Below, piece after piece: positions 1 through 10,986 of a stretch of DNA of 64,000 nt; the first letter of the stretch is position 1; every line of letters begins with the position of its first letter. The notes under the pieces are model-generated. The model was not told the origin of the DNA, ran no database searches, and saw nothing but the letters and a program-made list of their open reading frames with translations. The DNA comes from Manihot esculenta. Taxonomy: Eukaryota > Streptophyta > Magnoliopsida > Malpighiales > Euphorbiaceae. The stretch lies in contig NC_035164.2 of assembly GCF_001659605.2 (NCBI RefSeq), positions 9,448,994 to 9,512,993 of the forward strand, given 5' to 3'. The position numbers and the translations under genes were made by a program.

Positions 1-1590
1 CAGAACGTAGAATGAGTCCTGGTCTTTCCCTTACATATCATAACATAACAGTGTCCAACTGTGCCAGAACGTAGAATGGGTCCTGGTCTTTCCCTTACAT
101 AGTGCCAGCGAACGTAGAATGGGTCCCACTGGTCTTACTTTCCGTACCATACATATCATATCGTCATATCATAGATCGAGGGCTATGGATCATTCAACAT
201 TCATCCACATCAACATCAAAATGTGCAATGCAACATATTCGTGAATTCTAATGCAAGCAACCTAATTCATCACATGGCATTCATGATGCATGAACAATGC
301 TCAACACTTTGAAATTTATTTATTTTAAATATAAAGGTTTATTCCACTCACCTCTGGATAGCTCTGACCAGACACTGGGGCAACAGACTCACTGCGGGGG
401 TCCTCGGTTCCTCGGGTCCGAACCTACACAGGTGGACTCAAATGAGGGACCAAACATACATGAACATAACTCTAAACAACTCCCCAAAAACCCCTTAAAA
501 CATCATGGAATAATCATAGAAAAACATGCAAGAAAGGGCTGGACAGGGCACTTTCGGCGGCAGGTTCGGCGGCCGAAAGTCCCTCCAGAGCCGAAAGTCA
601 GGCAGGTTCGGCTGCACCTTCGGCGGCCGAAACTCCCAGACAGAGGCGAAACTCATGCATGTTCGGCGGCACCTTCGGCGGCCGAAAGTCCCAGACAGAG
701 ACGAAAGTCTCCTTTCGGGGGTAAGCTTCGGCAGCCGAAGGTTGCCTCCACAAGCATGTTCGGCGGCCGAAAGTTCCTTCGGCTGCCGAACCTGGTTTCT
801 CTCAGAATGGCAGAAACTCAGCTCCCCTATGCATTTATGCCTCCTATCTCATCCAAACATGCATAAACCTATTCTACAACATTCCTCAATCATACACAAG
901 CAAACATACAAGTTCCTAGGGGCATCAAACCATCAAAAACCCCAACTACAACACACAAGCAACTCACATTGTCCAAAAACACAATTAAAACCCATAAACC
1001 TAACCATGAGCTAAACATGCATTCTACCCCATAGATCTTGCATAAAACTTACTTAAAACATAATATAAGCTAGAGATCGACTCTTACCTCTTGAAGATCG
1101 AGGGTAGAGGCGACCAAACTTGGAGTTGGGAGAGATTTGAGTTCTTGAACCTCAAAGCTCCAAAACTTTGCTCAAAAGCTCAAATCTTCAAAACGAAGTT
1201 AAAACAAATGAAAAACTTGAAAGATCTGAAGGAAAAACATCAAAGATCGGTGAGGGGCGGCGGAAAGCTCACCTTGGCCGAAAATGGGGAAAAGCTCGCC
1301 CGTTTTCGGCTAAGGGACCCTTTTATAGTGGCTGGCCAGGCCACGTTCGGGGGCCGAACGTGCCTTCGCATACATGCCATGTTCGGCGGCCGAACTTGAG
1401 GTTCGGCGGCCGAACCTGAGTTTTCCTTCAAGGTTGTTTTTATGCAAAAACTCATTTCCATTTTACTTAAAACCATGAAAACCTTAAAACATTTTATGAA
1501 AACATGATTCTACCCTACTAGAGGCTTCCGACATCCGAGATTCCACCGGACGGTAGGAATTCCGATACCGGAGTCTAGCCGGGTATTACA
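1..1590 (-). mobile_element. Ty3/gypsy LTR, cut by window edge (LTR A)
   Basis: The LTR runs on the minus strand. Its 5' tip is at 1590, where the plus strand reads ...CCGGGTATTACA, the complement of TGTAATACCCGG. It carries the same parts as the complete solo LTR at 4067-6301: three tandem hairpin units (about 1-150), a cluster of TTCGGCNGCCGAA palindromes (about 550-800), a splice-donor-like AGGTAAGAG (complement near 1085), a second palindrome group (1345-1420) and a TATA box (complement of 1321-1327). About 650 bp of the 3' part lies outside the window. It interrupts the CACTA-1 transposase gene, whose reading frame runs into it at 1591. It could be a solo LTR or one end of a full element; the window cannot tell. 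Confidence 0.9.
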
Positions 1591-4372
1591 TCCTAGCTTT
1601 GGTTTTGAAAACCGCACACCAGTCAACTCTGACTTTATTAATTTTAGGGTATTTAATATAGCAAACTTGATGAGCTTGTTGAGCTAAAATAAATGGATCA
1701 GATGATGCTAGCCTTAATTTGACATTGATTTCCACAAGACCATGTTGAGGATGGACTCTTACCCCTCTATTAGTGTCAAACCATTCACACTTGAAAAGGA
1801 TTATCTTGTTTCTCTCTCCAAAGTACTCTAATTCTAATACCTCATTAAGCAAGCCATAGTAATCACTTTCATATTCATTATAACAACTTCCTTTGACCCA
1901 TACACCACTATTTAATGTTTTTCGCTCTCTGCCATAATCATGTCGATGAAATTTAAATCCATTCACAAAGTATCCTTTATATGATTGTACTTTTCGGCTG
2001 GGCCCTTGAGCTATTTGATAAATGCAATTATCAACTTCTTTCCTTCCCACCTAATGTTGAAATATTAAGTTAGAAGTAAACAATAATGCACATGTTAAAA
2101 TCATCACTTGCAATACTTACATAGTCTTTTAACCAATTAGCCAGTTCTTGCTCTCGCATTCGCTCAATTTGTTGATCGCTGATATTTGGTATTGTTTCTC
2201 GTAAATGAGAATAAAAAATCGTACAAAAAAAATTAATTTTTTTGTATCATAATTTATTTTACCATTAATATGTTAATACTTAATTTAAATCACTTACTCA
2301 ATAAACGGATCAATTTCAGGACAATTCAACAACACATATAAATGTGTTGCGTGATACTCTTCATTTGACAACATTCTGCCATGATCCAAATGCCCAAAAG
2401 GGCGACCTGCATGAGTGAAAATCGAAAGGTGTCCCATAGGTTCTACATGTCCACCATCATCATTTCTTGGGACTCTATTTAGCCTTGTCGAGATAGATGG
2501 CTCAAAGTAGTGTGAGCAAAAAGATGAAATTTTCTCAATAAGATATGCCTCAACAATTGAACCCTCAACAGAAGCTTTATTTTTGACTTTTTTCTTCAAG
2601 TCAAAGAGGTATCTAGTAAAAGAATAATTAGACTGTTAGTTAGTTTATTTGACATTTATTTATAATACACCATATGTAAATATTTAGTATTGCATTTACC
2701 GTTCAAAGGGATACATCCAACGATATTGCACAGGTCCACCTACTTTTGCCTCGTATGCCAAGTGAATAGGTAAATGCTCCATTGAGTCAAAGAAACCAGG
2801 TGGGAATATCTTCTCCATCTTGCAAATGCTCTCAACAATATTTTTTTCTAAGATATTCAAATTTTCTTCTGTGAGTGTGGTTGCAGTTATGTCTCTAAAA
2901 AAATGACTCAACTCAGTCAAAGCATCCCAAACTGCTTTAGGCAATATGTCACGAAATGCAATTGGTATCAGTCTTTGCATCAATATGTGGCAATTATGGC
3001 TTTTTAATCCATAAAATTTACAATCATTCACACTAACAGACTGAGCAATGTTCGAAGCATAACCGTCAAGCATCCTCAAATCCTTAAGCCACTGACAAAT
3101 TGACCGTTTTTGTTCTTTATTCAAAGAATAAGTGGCTTTAGGTTTGTACACTTTACCATTATTATACAACAATTCTAACTCGGGACGATTGCAATAGACT
3201 TTCAAATCTTGTCTTGCCTTGATATTGTCCTTTGATTTGCCATTCACATCCATAACTGTGTAGAATATGTTATCAAACACATTCTTTTCTATATGCATAA
3301 CATCCAAATTATGTCGAAGTAAATTTGATTGCCAATATGGAAGCTCCCAAAATATACTCTTTTTTACCCAGTTATGCTGTACTCCAAACCCCGGTATTGT
3401 TTGCTTACCAGCAGTTGTTCCAAACACAACATCACTCAATAAATTAACTCGATGTTGTATAACATCACCTGCCATACGAGAAGGAGGAGGAGTTTTTTCT
3501 ATGAAACCTTTTCTAAATTTATCTTTCTGTCTTTGATATGGATGGTTAATAGGAAGGAATTGACGATAACAATAAAAAAAAGATGGCTTCCCACCATGCT
3601 GAAGTATAAAGGCCTTACTATTTTCCATACAATATGGACATGACATTCTACCATGTGTGCTCCATCCAGATAACATACCATATGCAGGAAAATCACTTAT
3701 TGTCCATAACAATGTTGCTTTTATTTGAAAGTTTTGGTTAGAATTAGCATCATGAGTCCGAACTCCTTCATGCCACAATAATTTCAGCTCATCAATCAAA
3801 GGCCTCAAGAAAACATCCAAGCTTTTTCCAGGGCTTTTAGGACATGGAATTACCATATTCAGAAAAATGTAAGGTTTTTTCATTGCCATCCATGGAGGTA
3901 AATTGTAAACTACAACAATTACGAGCCAATAAGAATACAGATTAGACCGTTGCCCAAAAGGATTGAATCCATCAGTACATAATCCAAGCTGAACATTTCT
4001 TGGATCAGATGCAAACCAGGAGTGAGTGCGATCAAAATGTTTCCATGCCTCACTATCAACAGGATGTGTAATACCCGGCTAGACTCTGGTATCAGAATTC
4101 CTACCGTCCGGTGGAACCTCGGATGTCGGAAACCTCTAGAAGGGTAAAATCATATTTTCATAAAATATTTTTAATGTATTTTATGATTTTAAGTAAGAAA
4201 GAAATTGAATTTTGAATGAAAAAGACCATGGAGGCATTTTTAGGTTCGGCCGCCGAACGTGGGATAGTTTAGGGGGACAAGTTAGGCTTCCGAAAGTGGC
4301 TCAGGTTCGGCCGCCGAACTTGCATGAGTTTTGGAGGCACTTTAGGCTTCCGAAGGTGGTCTGACCAGCCCC

Positions 4373-4379
4373 TATAAAA
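4373..4379 (+). promoter_or_regulatory. TATA box of solo LTR
   Basis: TATAAAA lies directly after CTGACCAGCCCC, a degraded form of the TGGCCA-centred palindrome seen in sister LTRs. It would fire towards the right, antisense to the interrupted transposase. Confidence 0.7.
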
Positions 4380-5536
4380 GGGCCCCATGGCCGAAACGGG
4401 CGAGCTTTCTCCCCATTTTCGGCTAACGGTGAGTCCATGCTCTCCCATGGTTGATTTTTGATGTTTTTCTCCAATCTTTTGAGTTTTAACAAGTTTTATC
4501 TTGGTTTGAAGATATTTGAGCAAATAGAGCAAGTTTTGGAGCTTGGAGACCCAAGGAGCGAGATCTCTCCCATCTCCGAGTTAGATCACCTCTCCTCTCG
4601 ATCTTCAAGAGGTAAGAGTAGATCTTTAACTCATTTTATGTTTTAAGCAAGTTTTATAAAGGTTTATGGGGTAGAAATGCATGTTTAGGTTTTTATTGAG
4701 TTTATGGGTTTATGTTGAGTTTTTTAGCAATGTGGATTGTTTATGTATGTTTGATGTGTTGTAGTTGGGGTTTAGGATAGTTTGAAGCCCCTAGGAGCTT
4801 ATGTATGTGTGTATGCATGTTGTGGAAGTGTTGGTTTTGAGTTGAATGGGCTAGGAGACAAATGTGCATGTAGGAGGTTGAGTTCTGCCCTTTGGAAGAA
4901 CTTAGGTTCGGCAGCCGAAAGAACTTTCGGCCGCCGAACCTGCCTATGGAGGCAAGCTTTTGGCTGCCGAACCTTGCCCCCGAAAGTGGGCTTTCAGCTC
5001 TGAAAGGGAGTTTCGGCCGCCGAAGGTGCCGCCGAACATGCATGAGTTCTGTCTCTGGAAGGAACCTTCGGCCGCCGGAAGTGCCGCCGAAGGTGCATGA
5101 CTTTCGGCTCTGGAGGGACTTTCGGCCGCCGAACCTGCCACCGAAAGTGTCCTGTTCAGCCTTCCTTTGCATAATTTCTATGATTGTTTTAAGGTGTTTT
5201 AGGGGGGGTTTTTGGGGAGTATTTTAGAGTCATGTTCATGTATGTTTGGTCCCTCATTTGAGTCCACCTATGTAGGTTCAGACCCGAGGAACCGAGGACC
5301 CCAACAGTGAGCTAACTGCTTCAAAGTCAGCCAGAGGTGAGTAGAATAAACCTTTATGTTTTAAATTAATGAAAATTCTAGCATGACTCATGCATCACGA
5401 ATGCCATGTGATATTCTAGGTTGTTTGCATTAGAATTCACGAATATGTTGCATTGCATTATTTGATGTTGGTGTGGATGGATGTTGGATGATCCTTTAGT
5501 CCTCGTATGATATGATATGATGATGATACGGTATGG

Positions 5537-5680
5537 AAGACCAGTGAGGCCCATTCTACGCCCCTGGCACAATGTAAGAGAAAGACCAGTGAGGCCCATT
5601 CTATGCTCCTGGCACAGTTGGAATGTTATGTTATGTTATGTAAGAGAAAGACCAGTGAGGCCCATTCTACGCCCCTGGCA
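5537..5680 (+). repeat. Tandem hairpin cassette, three units (solo LTR)
   Basis: Three units of about 35 bp, each framed by ACCAG ... CTGG arms around GGCCCATTCTACGCC, are separated by short AT-rich spacers. The same cassette occurs at the equivalent place in every gypsy LTR of this window. Confidence 0.85.
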
Positions 5681-7646
5681 TTGTTGGACTATGTAGAGGA
5701 CTACTGGTGACAAGTCCATCCTTGATGTGATTTGTCTGTGATGTGATGCATTCCATTATAGCATATGTTTTAAATATTTTATTATTCTGCTTAATGGGCT
5801 CTAGTAGCTCACCCCATTTCCCTAATCCCCCAGGTATGTAGGTACGGGATAGGCCAGGAGGTCAAGAAGAGTAAAGTTATGTCTATGTAATAGTTAGATG
5901 TGGACATGATGAATTGTAAAGTATTGAATAGTCATGTAATAATGATATTGAGGATTAGAATTGTGCTTGACCCTATGTGTATGGTTATCCCCTTTGATAC
6001 ATGATCTATCAAATGTTTTTTTTTATGATGTTTATGTTTAACTAAGCTTAATGTATGTTTCATACCCCATTGGAGCATTTGATGAGGGCTCTAGTGTGTG
6101 GTTTATGTTTATGGTTATGTGCATGCACAGGTTAAGCTTGGAAAAGGAAAGAAAAAAAAAATTATAGTTTTACGTATGTGTTGATCATGTATGGGATTAA
6201 ACAGTTGTACAGGTTGTATGTTAGGCTTGCTACGGGTCCCGGCGGCCTTAAGCTGATCTGGATCCTAGCGCCGGTAGCGGTCTGATTTTCGGGTCGTTAC
6301 AGGATGCACCATACTACCATTTACATGTTGGTTAGAAGCATGCCAAACCATATGCAGAGCAGTTTTGGATGACATAAAAAGTCTTTGGAGTCTGAGAATC
6401 AAAGGTAGATATCGCAACACTTTAAATGGTCTCTTTTTTCGTCGCCCCATAAATGATTGTATTGGTTTATATCGAGGGTGACCACATATTGTACATGATG
6501 TTCTGTCGATGTTTTCTTGAAAGTACAACATACAATTGTTTACACAAACATCGATTTTGTATGACCAAGGCCTAGAGTGGACATCATCTTCTTCGTATTA
6601 TAAAAATTATCTGGTAAGAGGTTTCCTTCTAGTAGCATACTTTTTACTGTTCCCATAAACTTATTAAAACAACTATGACTAATGTGAAATTCTGACATTA
6701 AGTTCAGCAATTGAGATACAACAGATAACTTGGTGTGATTATTGCAGCCTTCCCATAATGGCACATCCGCACCATGTAATAATTCATAGAATTTTGAAAC
6801 TTCTAAGTTCGGCTCCATGGTTTGATTGCCCATTTCAGAACTACCAACTCCAGCTGTACCATAATTTATATCCATTGCTTCTATGACCATGCTTCTATAA
6901 TCATTGACATTGTTGGTTGTAGGAAGATAATCAGTACACTGTTCCTCAAGTTGTTTAGAATTTATTTCATGAGTGATAGATTCACCATGCGCAATCCACT
7001 TAGTATATCCTCCAACAAATCTACTTTTGCAAAGGTGATAAGTAATATCTTGCCTACTCTGAAATTTTCTATTCTGACACTTAGAACATGGACAATGAAT
7101 TTTATCTTGGCATATAAACTGTACTTGTGCATAGGCAAAGTTTAGAAATGTCTCTACTCCAATCTCAAATTCAGAATTAAGAAAGCCATTTTGATCTAGT
7201 CGCTCATACATCCATCTATGATCTACCGACATGATAAATATATTCTGAAATATAAACAAATTCAACTCTAATTATATACTAATTTAACAAATCAAACACA
7301 CTAATCAATTTAACAATACATATAAAAAAAAGTTGAATGAAGGCACATAAAGTAAACTGACCAAGCCGAACTATACATATCAAGGAGTCATATATATTAA
7401 TAAAATTATATATTATTATTATTATTTTAAAATTTATAAAATGATTTATTCTCTTAATCATTTTTTTAATCAATTTTAAACGTTAAAAATATTTCGTTGT
7501 TTATCCAATTTTTAAATTATTTGTTATCACTACTTTTGATTACCTCTATAAGCAATTCATCTAATTTGTTAGAAAAATATATTAATAATTAAAATATAAA
7601 TATTGGAGGCCAATTTTCAAAATAGTGACAAAAAAAATTTTAATAC

Positions 7647-7888
7647 AGCAGGGCAGCAGCTGTTGCTGCCCAGCAGCTAGCTGCTGCCCAACAGCAAGCT
7701 GCTGCACAGCAGCTAGCTGTGCAGCAGCAAGCTGCTGCCCAACAGCAAGCTGTTGCACAGCAGCTAGCTGGGCAGCAGCAGCTGCCTTGCTTGTGCAGCA
7801 GCTAGCTTGCTGCTGCAGCAGCAAGGCAGCAGCATGCTTGCTGCTACACAGCAAGGCAGCAGCAAGCTTGCTGCTGTGCTGCAGCACT
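7647..7888. repeat. CAG/CTG compound minisatellite
   Basis: About 240 bp consist almost only of GCAGCA, AGCTGCTG, CCAACAGCAAG and CAGCTAGCTG words. The array contains both orientations of the unit, so it is rich in internal inverted repeats. It can be read open on both strands as poly-Gln/Ala/Leu or Cys/Ser-rich peptide, which is expected from composition alone. Confidence 0.9.
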
Positions 7889-8194
7889 TATTTTTTTTTA
7901 ACTAATAAATGTAATTTCACATTATTTTTAACATAAATTTACAAGCTATATTTCATGATTTATAAAAATTAGTAGCATAATAATCATGTTCTCAATAATT
8001 GGTGTCAACTCAAAACCCCAAATAAATAAATAAAAAATATAAAAACAAACAATTAAGCAATAAACCCATCAAACTCAATAGCTAAGTAATCACCTAATCT
8101 TTTTCAAAATTATTAATCTAATAATTAATACAAAATTAAAAATTAGTAAGACAAGCATACATTAGGATCAACCAATCATTCCATCACTAACTTA

Positions 8195-8420
8195 CATGGA
8201 GTGGCGACGATCGGCAGCGGCGGTGAGTGGCAACGGTGGTGGCGGCAGCGGTGGCAGCTCCAGCAATGGCGACACAGCCGCGGCAGCAGGAAAAGCAGCA
8301 AGCTAGCGGATTGGCGACAGCAACGCGTGACAGCCCGGGAACGGCAGCGGCAGCTGCGACAGTGGCAAGAAGAAGGATGGAGCAATAAGGAGAAGAGAGG
8401 AGAGGAAAAGGGTAGCTGAA
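8195..8420. repeat. GC-rich CGG/CAG low-complexity patch
   Basis: This stretch is dominated by GGCAGCGG, GGTGGCGG and GGCAGCTGCGAC words inside otherwise AT-rich DNA, about 60 bp inside the subterminal repeats of CACTA-1. It may be a CpG-rich promoter or leader segment, or a captured host fragment. No protein family is recognisable. Confidence 0.6.
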
Positions 8421-8478
8421 ATCAAAAGAGAGTCCCGAAAGAGATGGATTAGGTTTTTAAATATACTTTTTGCATTTT

Positions 8479-8670
8479 CTGACAGATTAGCGACGGAATT
8501 TCCGTCGCTAATATTTTAAAAATCCGTCGCTAATCCGTCGCAAATCCGTCAGAAATATAAACATTTAGTATTCGTTGCTGATCCGTCGCTTCCGTCGCTA
8601 AATTTTTTTTCTCCGACGGAAGTAAATTCCGTCGCTAAATCCGTCGCTGATAGTATGTTTTTTTGTAGTG
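8479..8670 (-). repeat. CACTA-1 subterminal repeats and terminal inverted repeat
   Basis: About ten copies of TCCGTCGCTAA or its complement TTAGCGACGGA, some degraded, occur in both orientations, followed by the CACTACAAAAAAAC tip. In En/Spm elements such motifs are the binding sites of the TNPA-type protein. Confidence 0.92.
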
Positions 8671-9968
8671 ATTCTGCCCAATTTTGCACCAAAGTTTTAA
8701 GCATCTTATGAATAGAATTTGACATAAATTTCTTCATAAAAATTGTGTATTTTGTGTCTTAACGTTCCAACAAGATAAAATTTATGCAATTCTTTTTATC
8801 CTAACTTAAGTTATAAATTTTCCTTTGCAAGTTGCTTAAAAGTGTTAATACTAGTACATTCTAAGTTATCAATTTTCTAATCCTATAAATATTGAGTTAT
8901 GCATACAATTACATAAATATTTGAGCTTTGTATCCTCCTACAAAGTTTTAGCTCTATTTTTTATGGATAATTTGACACTAGTCTTACCTTATTTCATTGA
9001 GTAAAAAATTAGTTATGACCTAAATTTCACAGGATATTCCGAATGTACCTACTCTGCATTAGTTTTAATTATATTCAAATTGTACACTAACTTAGATTCA
9101 GAATCATTATTTAGACTCTTCATTAAAGTTCTATGATTATTGTCTTAGCTTTTATTTGGTTTATATTATACCTCATATAAACAACTACTCGTCAAGATAG
9201 AGATTAAATATCACAAATTTCTCATACTAAATTTTAATCTGTCAAGTTAATTTTCACACCTCCTTTCCCATAACACAAATTTCAATCATTCCAATCATTA
9301 TTCTAGTACATAAATAACACTCATAAATATTTAGAATAGCATTTCATGCAATCAAATCTAAACCCCAATTAAATATAAATTTAAAAAATTCAAGAAAAAA
9401 TGGAAAATCAAGCAAACACCACATTTTCTTGCAAAATTCTCCTCGTTTGCACTCATACGCTTTAACTACCTATTTTCCTTTTGAAGTATTGTTATCTATA
9501 TCAATATGTTTTTTAGGAAAAAAAAATTACATAACTTGAAATTTAAAGCTTTACAATATAAATTTATGCATGAATGAACGAAAGGAGGATGTTTCCTATA
9601 TATTTTTATGTTCATCTTTGATTTTTAAGTTTGGTGCACATGGAACCCTAACTTTTTCTTCTTTAAATTTTTGAATTTATGGCTGATTTTCTTGCTTTTA
9701 ATCTAAGGATAAACTTTTTTTTTAAGTAAGGATTTTTATTTGGTGAATAAATAGGTTGATTTGGTGAAGAAATTGGCTTGAATTTGATGAAAATGAAGAA
9801 AGATAAGCTCACTTTTAATTAACCATAGAGGAAATTCGACCATAAGAAGAAAAGGAGGAAGACAACCTTTTTCTTTTGTTTTGCTTTCTTATCTTTCTTT
9901 AAGTCTTTAAGTGACATTTGGATGGCTAGGATAAAGTGGTGGAACAAAATGAAGGGCTAGGATAGAAA
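8671..9968. other. AT-rich spacer, nothing recognised
   Basis: This is old, AT-rich non-coding DNA outside the CACTA-1 terminus. I see no open frame of note, no RNA gene and no terminal repeat. Confidence 0.6.
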
Positions 9969-10161
9969 CACTACAAAAAGTAAAAATATAGCTACGAGTT
10001 TTTATCGATAAATGGTAATTTCATTGTCGATATTTCAAATAGTCGATGGCATTTCAAATAGTCGATAAATGGTCGGTAATTTACTCTAGCGACCACTTTT
10101 TTCCATAATTTAGTCGGTAAATTTCATCTCTGTTTTTTTTTTGTTTTGTTTTCTTGTAGTG
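9969..10161. mobile_element. CACTA-type MITE, 193 bp
   Basis: It starts CACTACAAAAAG and ends TTTTCTTGTAGTG, an inverted pair with the CACTA signature. Internal TAGTCGATAAATGG / TCGGTAAATT words repeat as subterminal motifs, and there is no coding capacity. The flanks (AAA left, AAT right) do not give a clean 3-bp duplication. The motif set differs from that of CACTA-1, so it was probably moved by another family. Confidence 0.75.
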
Positions 10162-10722
10162 AATTTTTCTTTTAAACTTTCCACATTCACAATTTCACCT
10201 AATAAACTCTTTACCATGTTTCAATTTAGTCTTTAAACTTTCATTATTTATAAATTTACCTACTAAAGTTATACTTTTAGCTTTTAGAAGTTCATTTCAT
10301 ATAGGTAAGTACGTCAAATTTAATAAGCACTTCAAGCTAGCACATTGGGAAACCCCTAAGTACCTCCTGAAAGTGACTTGTCTCCAACTTGTTCATCACA
10401 CTATATACTTTATTTTATATACATTTTTTTTTATTTGAGCTTTCTATGGTTTAGTTATTAGGATTTAAAAATATTAAAATATTATTACATGCCATTTTTA
10501 CTTTAGCTCTATCTCAACATGTTTAGCTCTATATGTAATGGGAGATAGACCTCTAAGCATAACTTTTGATGCTCTATCTATAGAAAAATTATATGTTAAG
10601 TAGCTCGAGATAAGTTAGTACCTCCCTTAATGCCACTTGCTTTAACTATGAAGAAGCTAAACTTTAATATAGTGGTGTTACTATTCCTTGCTTTAGGTTT
10701 CAAGAATTGATAACTCTTCCCC
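10162..10722 (-). mobile_element. Relic gypsy LTR (family X), boundaries uncertain
   Basis: Read on the minus strand, sequence beginning near 10722 (ATCAATTCTTGAAACC) and running through GCAAGTGGCATTAAGG and GAGATAGAGCTAAAG matches 62759-63013 on the plus strand, with substitutions. It lies right after a relic integrase end and polypurine stretch, as a 3' LTR should. The left boundary is not visible. Confidence 0.55.
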
Positions 10723-10986
10723 TCTTAAGAAATTTCATCCTCGAAATTTTACCTACTTTGGACAATTGTGAATACTGCTGTTTCATCACCTCTTCACTTT
10801 CTCATATAGCGTCTTCTATGTTGTGATTTCTCCATAACACTTTAACCAAGCGAATCTTCTTATTTCTCAACTCTATTATTTCTTTTGCTAGAATTTTTTA
10901 TTGGCTCTTCTTCATAAGTTAAATCAGGTTGTACATCAATAGTTTCTATTGAGATGACATGTAAAGGGTCATATTTATATATTTTT
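10723..10986 (-). pseudogene. Relic Ty3/gypsy integrase C-terminus and PPT
   Basis: Translation of the minus strand gives DLTYEEEPIKIL, LRNKKIRLVKVLWRNHNIED and EEVMKQQYSQL. These are collinear with the chromodomain-like tail of the younger elements here (for example [17 protein letters not shown] in F). A frameshift and a stop (probably TGG to TGA/TAG, before ESEE) are present. TTTCGAGGATGAAATTTC and a purine run AAGAGGGGAAGAG follow, matching the hairpin-plus-PPT of gypsy elements. It belongs to a more diverged family than E, F and D. It is cut at 10987 by LTR B. Confidence 0.7.

Larger units (their letters stand above)
4067..6301 (+). mobile_element. Solo Ty3/gypsy LTR inside CACTA-1 transposase
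   Basis: A complete 2,235-bp LTR with TG...CA ends is flanked by a perfect 5-bp duplication, GGATG, at 4062-4066 and 6302-6306. No PBS, internal region or second LTR is present. This is the product expected from recombination between the two LTRs of a former full-length element. Internal landmarks: palindromes at 4245-4360, a TATA box at 4373-4379, a donor-like AGAGGTAAGAG near 4608, a second palindrome cluster at 4900-5150, and three hairpin units at 5537-5680. It belongs to the same family as LTR A, LTR B, E1 and E2. Confidence 0.97.
1591..7232 (-). pseudogene. CACTA tnp2-like transposase, interrupted
   Basis: This is the TNPD/tnp2-class transposase that would cut and move CACTA elements. 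The likely start is the Met at 7232 (MSVDHRWMY). From N to C: a transposase-associated domain with a CPCSKC zinc-like motif (about 7230-7000); the tnp2 core, split by the solo LTR (6540-6307 and 4066-3450); a DUF4218-like block with SHNCHILMQRLIP and GGPVQYRWMYPFER (3030-2700); and a DUF4216-like block (1985-1800). Introns look real: donors at 2699, 2297 and 2120 and acceptors just right of 2612 and 2050 fit consensus and restore the frame. Lesions: a 1-bp deletion near 6556, the solo LTR, and loss of the C-terminus at 1591. Removing the LTR and one copy of its duplication gives a continuous frame, so the gene was in good condition when it was hit. Family assignment is from recognition, not from a search. 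Confidence 0.88.
7233..8478 (-). other. CACTA-1 5' non-coding region
   Basis: This is the region between the transposase start and the subterminal repeats. It is AT-rich apart from a CAG/CTG repeat block (7647-7888) and a GC-rich patch (about 8195-8420). The open frames across these two blocks are low-complexity and are not called as genes. It probably holds the element's promoter and leader. Confidence 0.6.
1591..8670 (-). mobile_element. CACTA (En/Spm) element CACTA-1, 5' portion
   Basis: The right terminus on the plus strand ends ...TTTTTTTGTAGTG at 8670, so on the minus strand the element starts CACTACAAAAAAAC, the family's terminal signature. Next come many copies of a subterminal motif, then a 5' region, then a tnp2-like gene on the same strand. 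The other end is missing: the gene is cut at 1591 by LTR A. A solo gypsy LTR (4067-6301) sits inside. CACTA elements make 3-bp duplications; the outer flank at 8671-8673 is ATT, but its partner is not visible. Confidence 0.9.

Noticed and set aside
526..1014. Open frames of 60-190 codons with FGGRFGGRKS / RPPNLPPK-type peptides in every LTR
   Set aside because: They come from CpG-rich palindromes read in several frames on both strands. They recur in all LTRs, overlap each other and show no domain.
7582..7887. Poly-Gln/Ala protein gene on the minus strand
   Set aside because: Composition of a CAG/CTG array keeps all frames open. There is no non-repetitive coding part.
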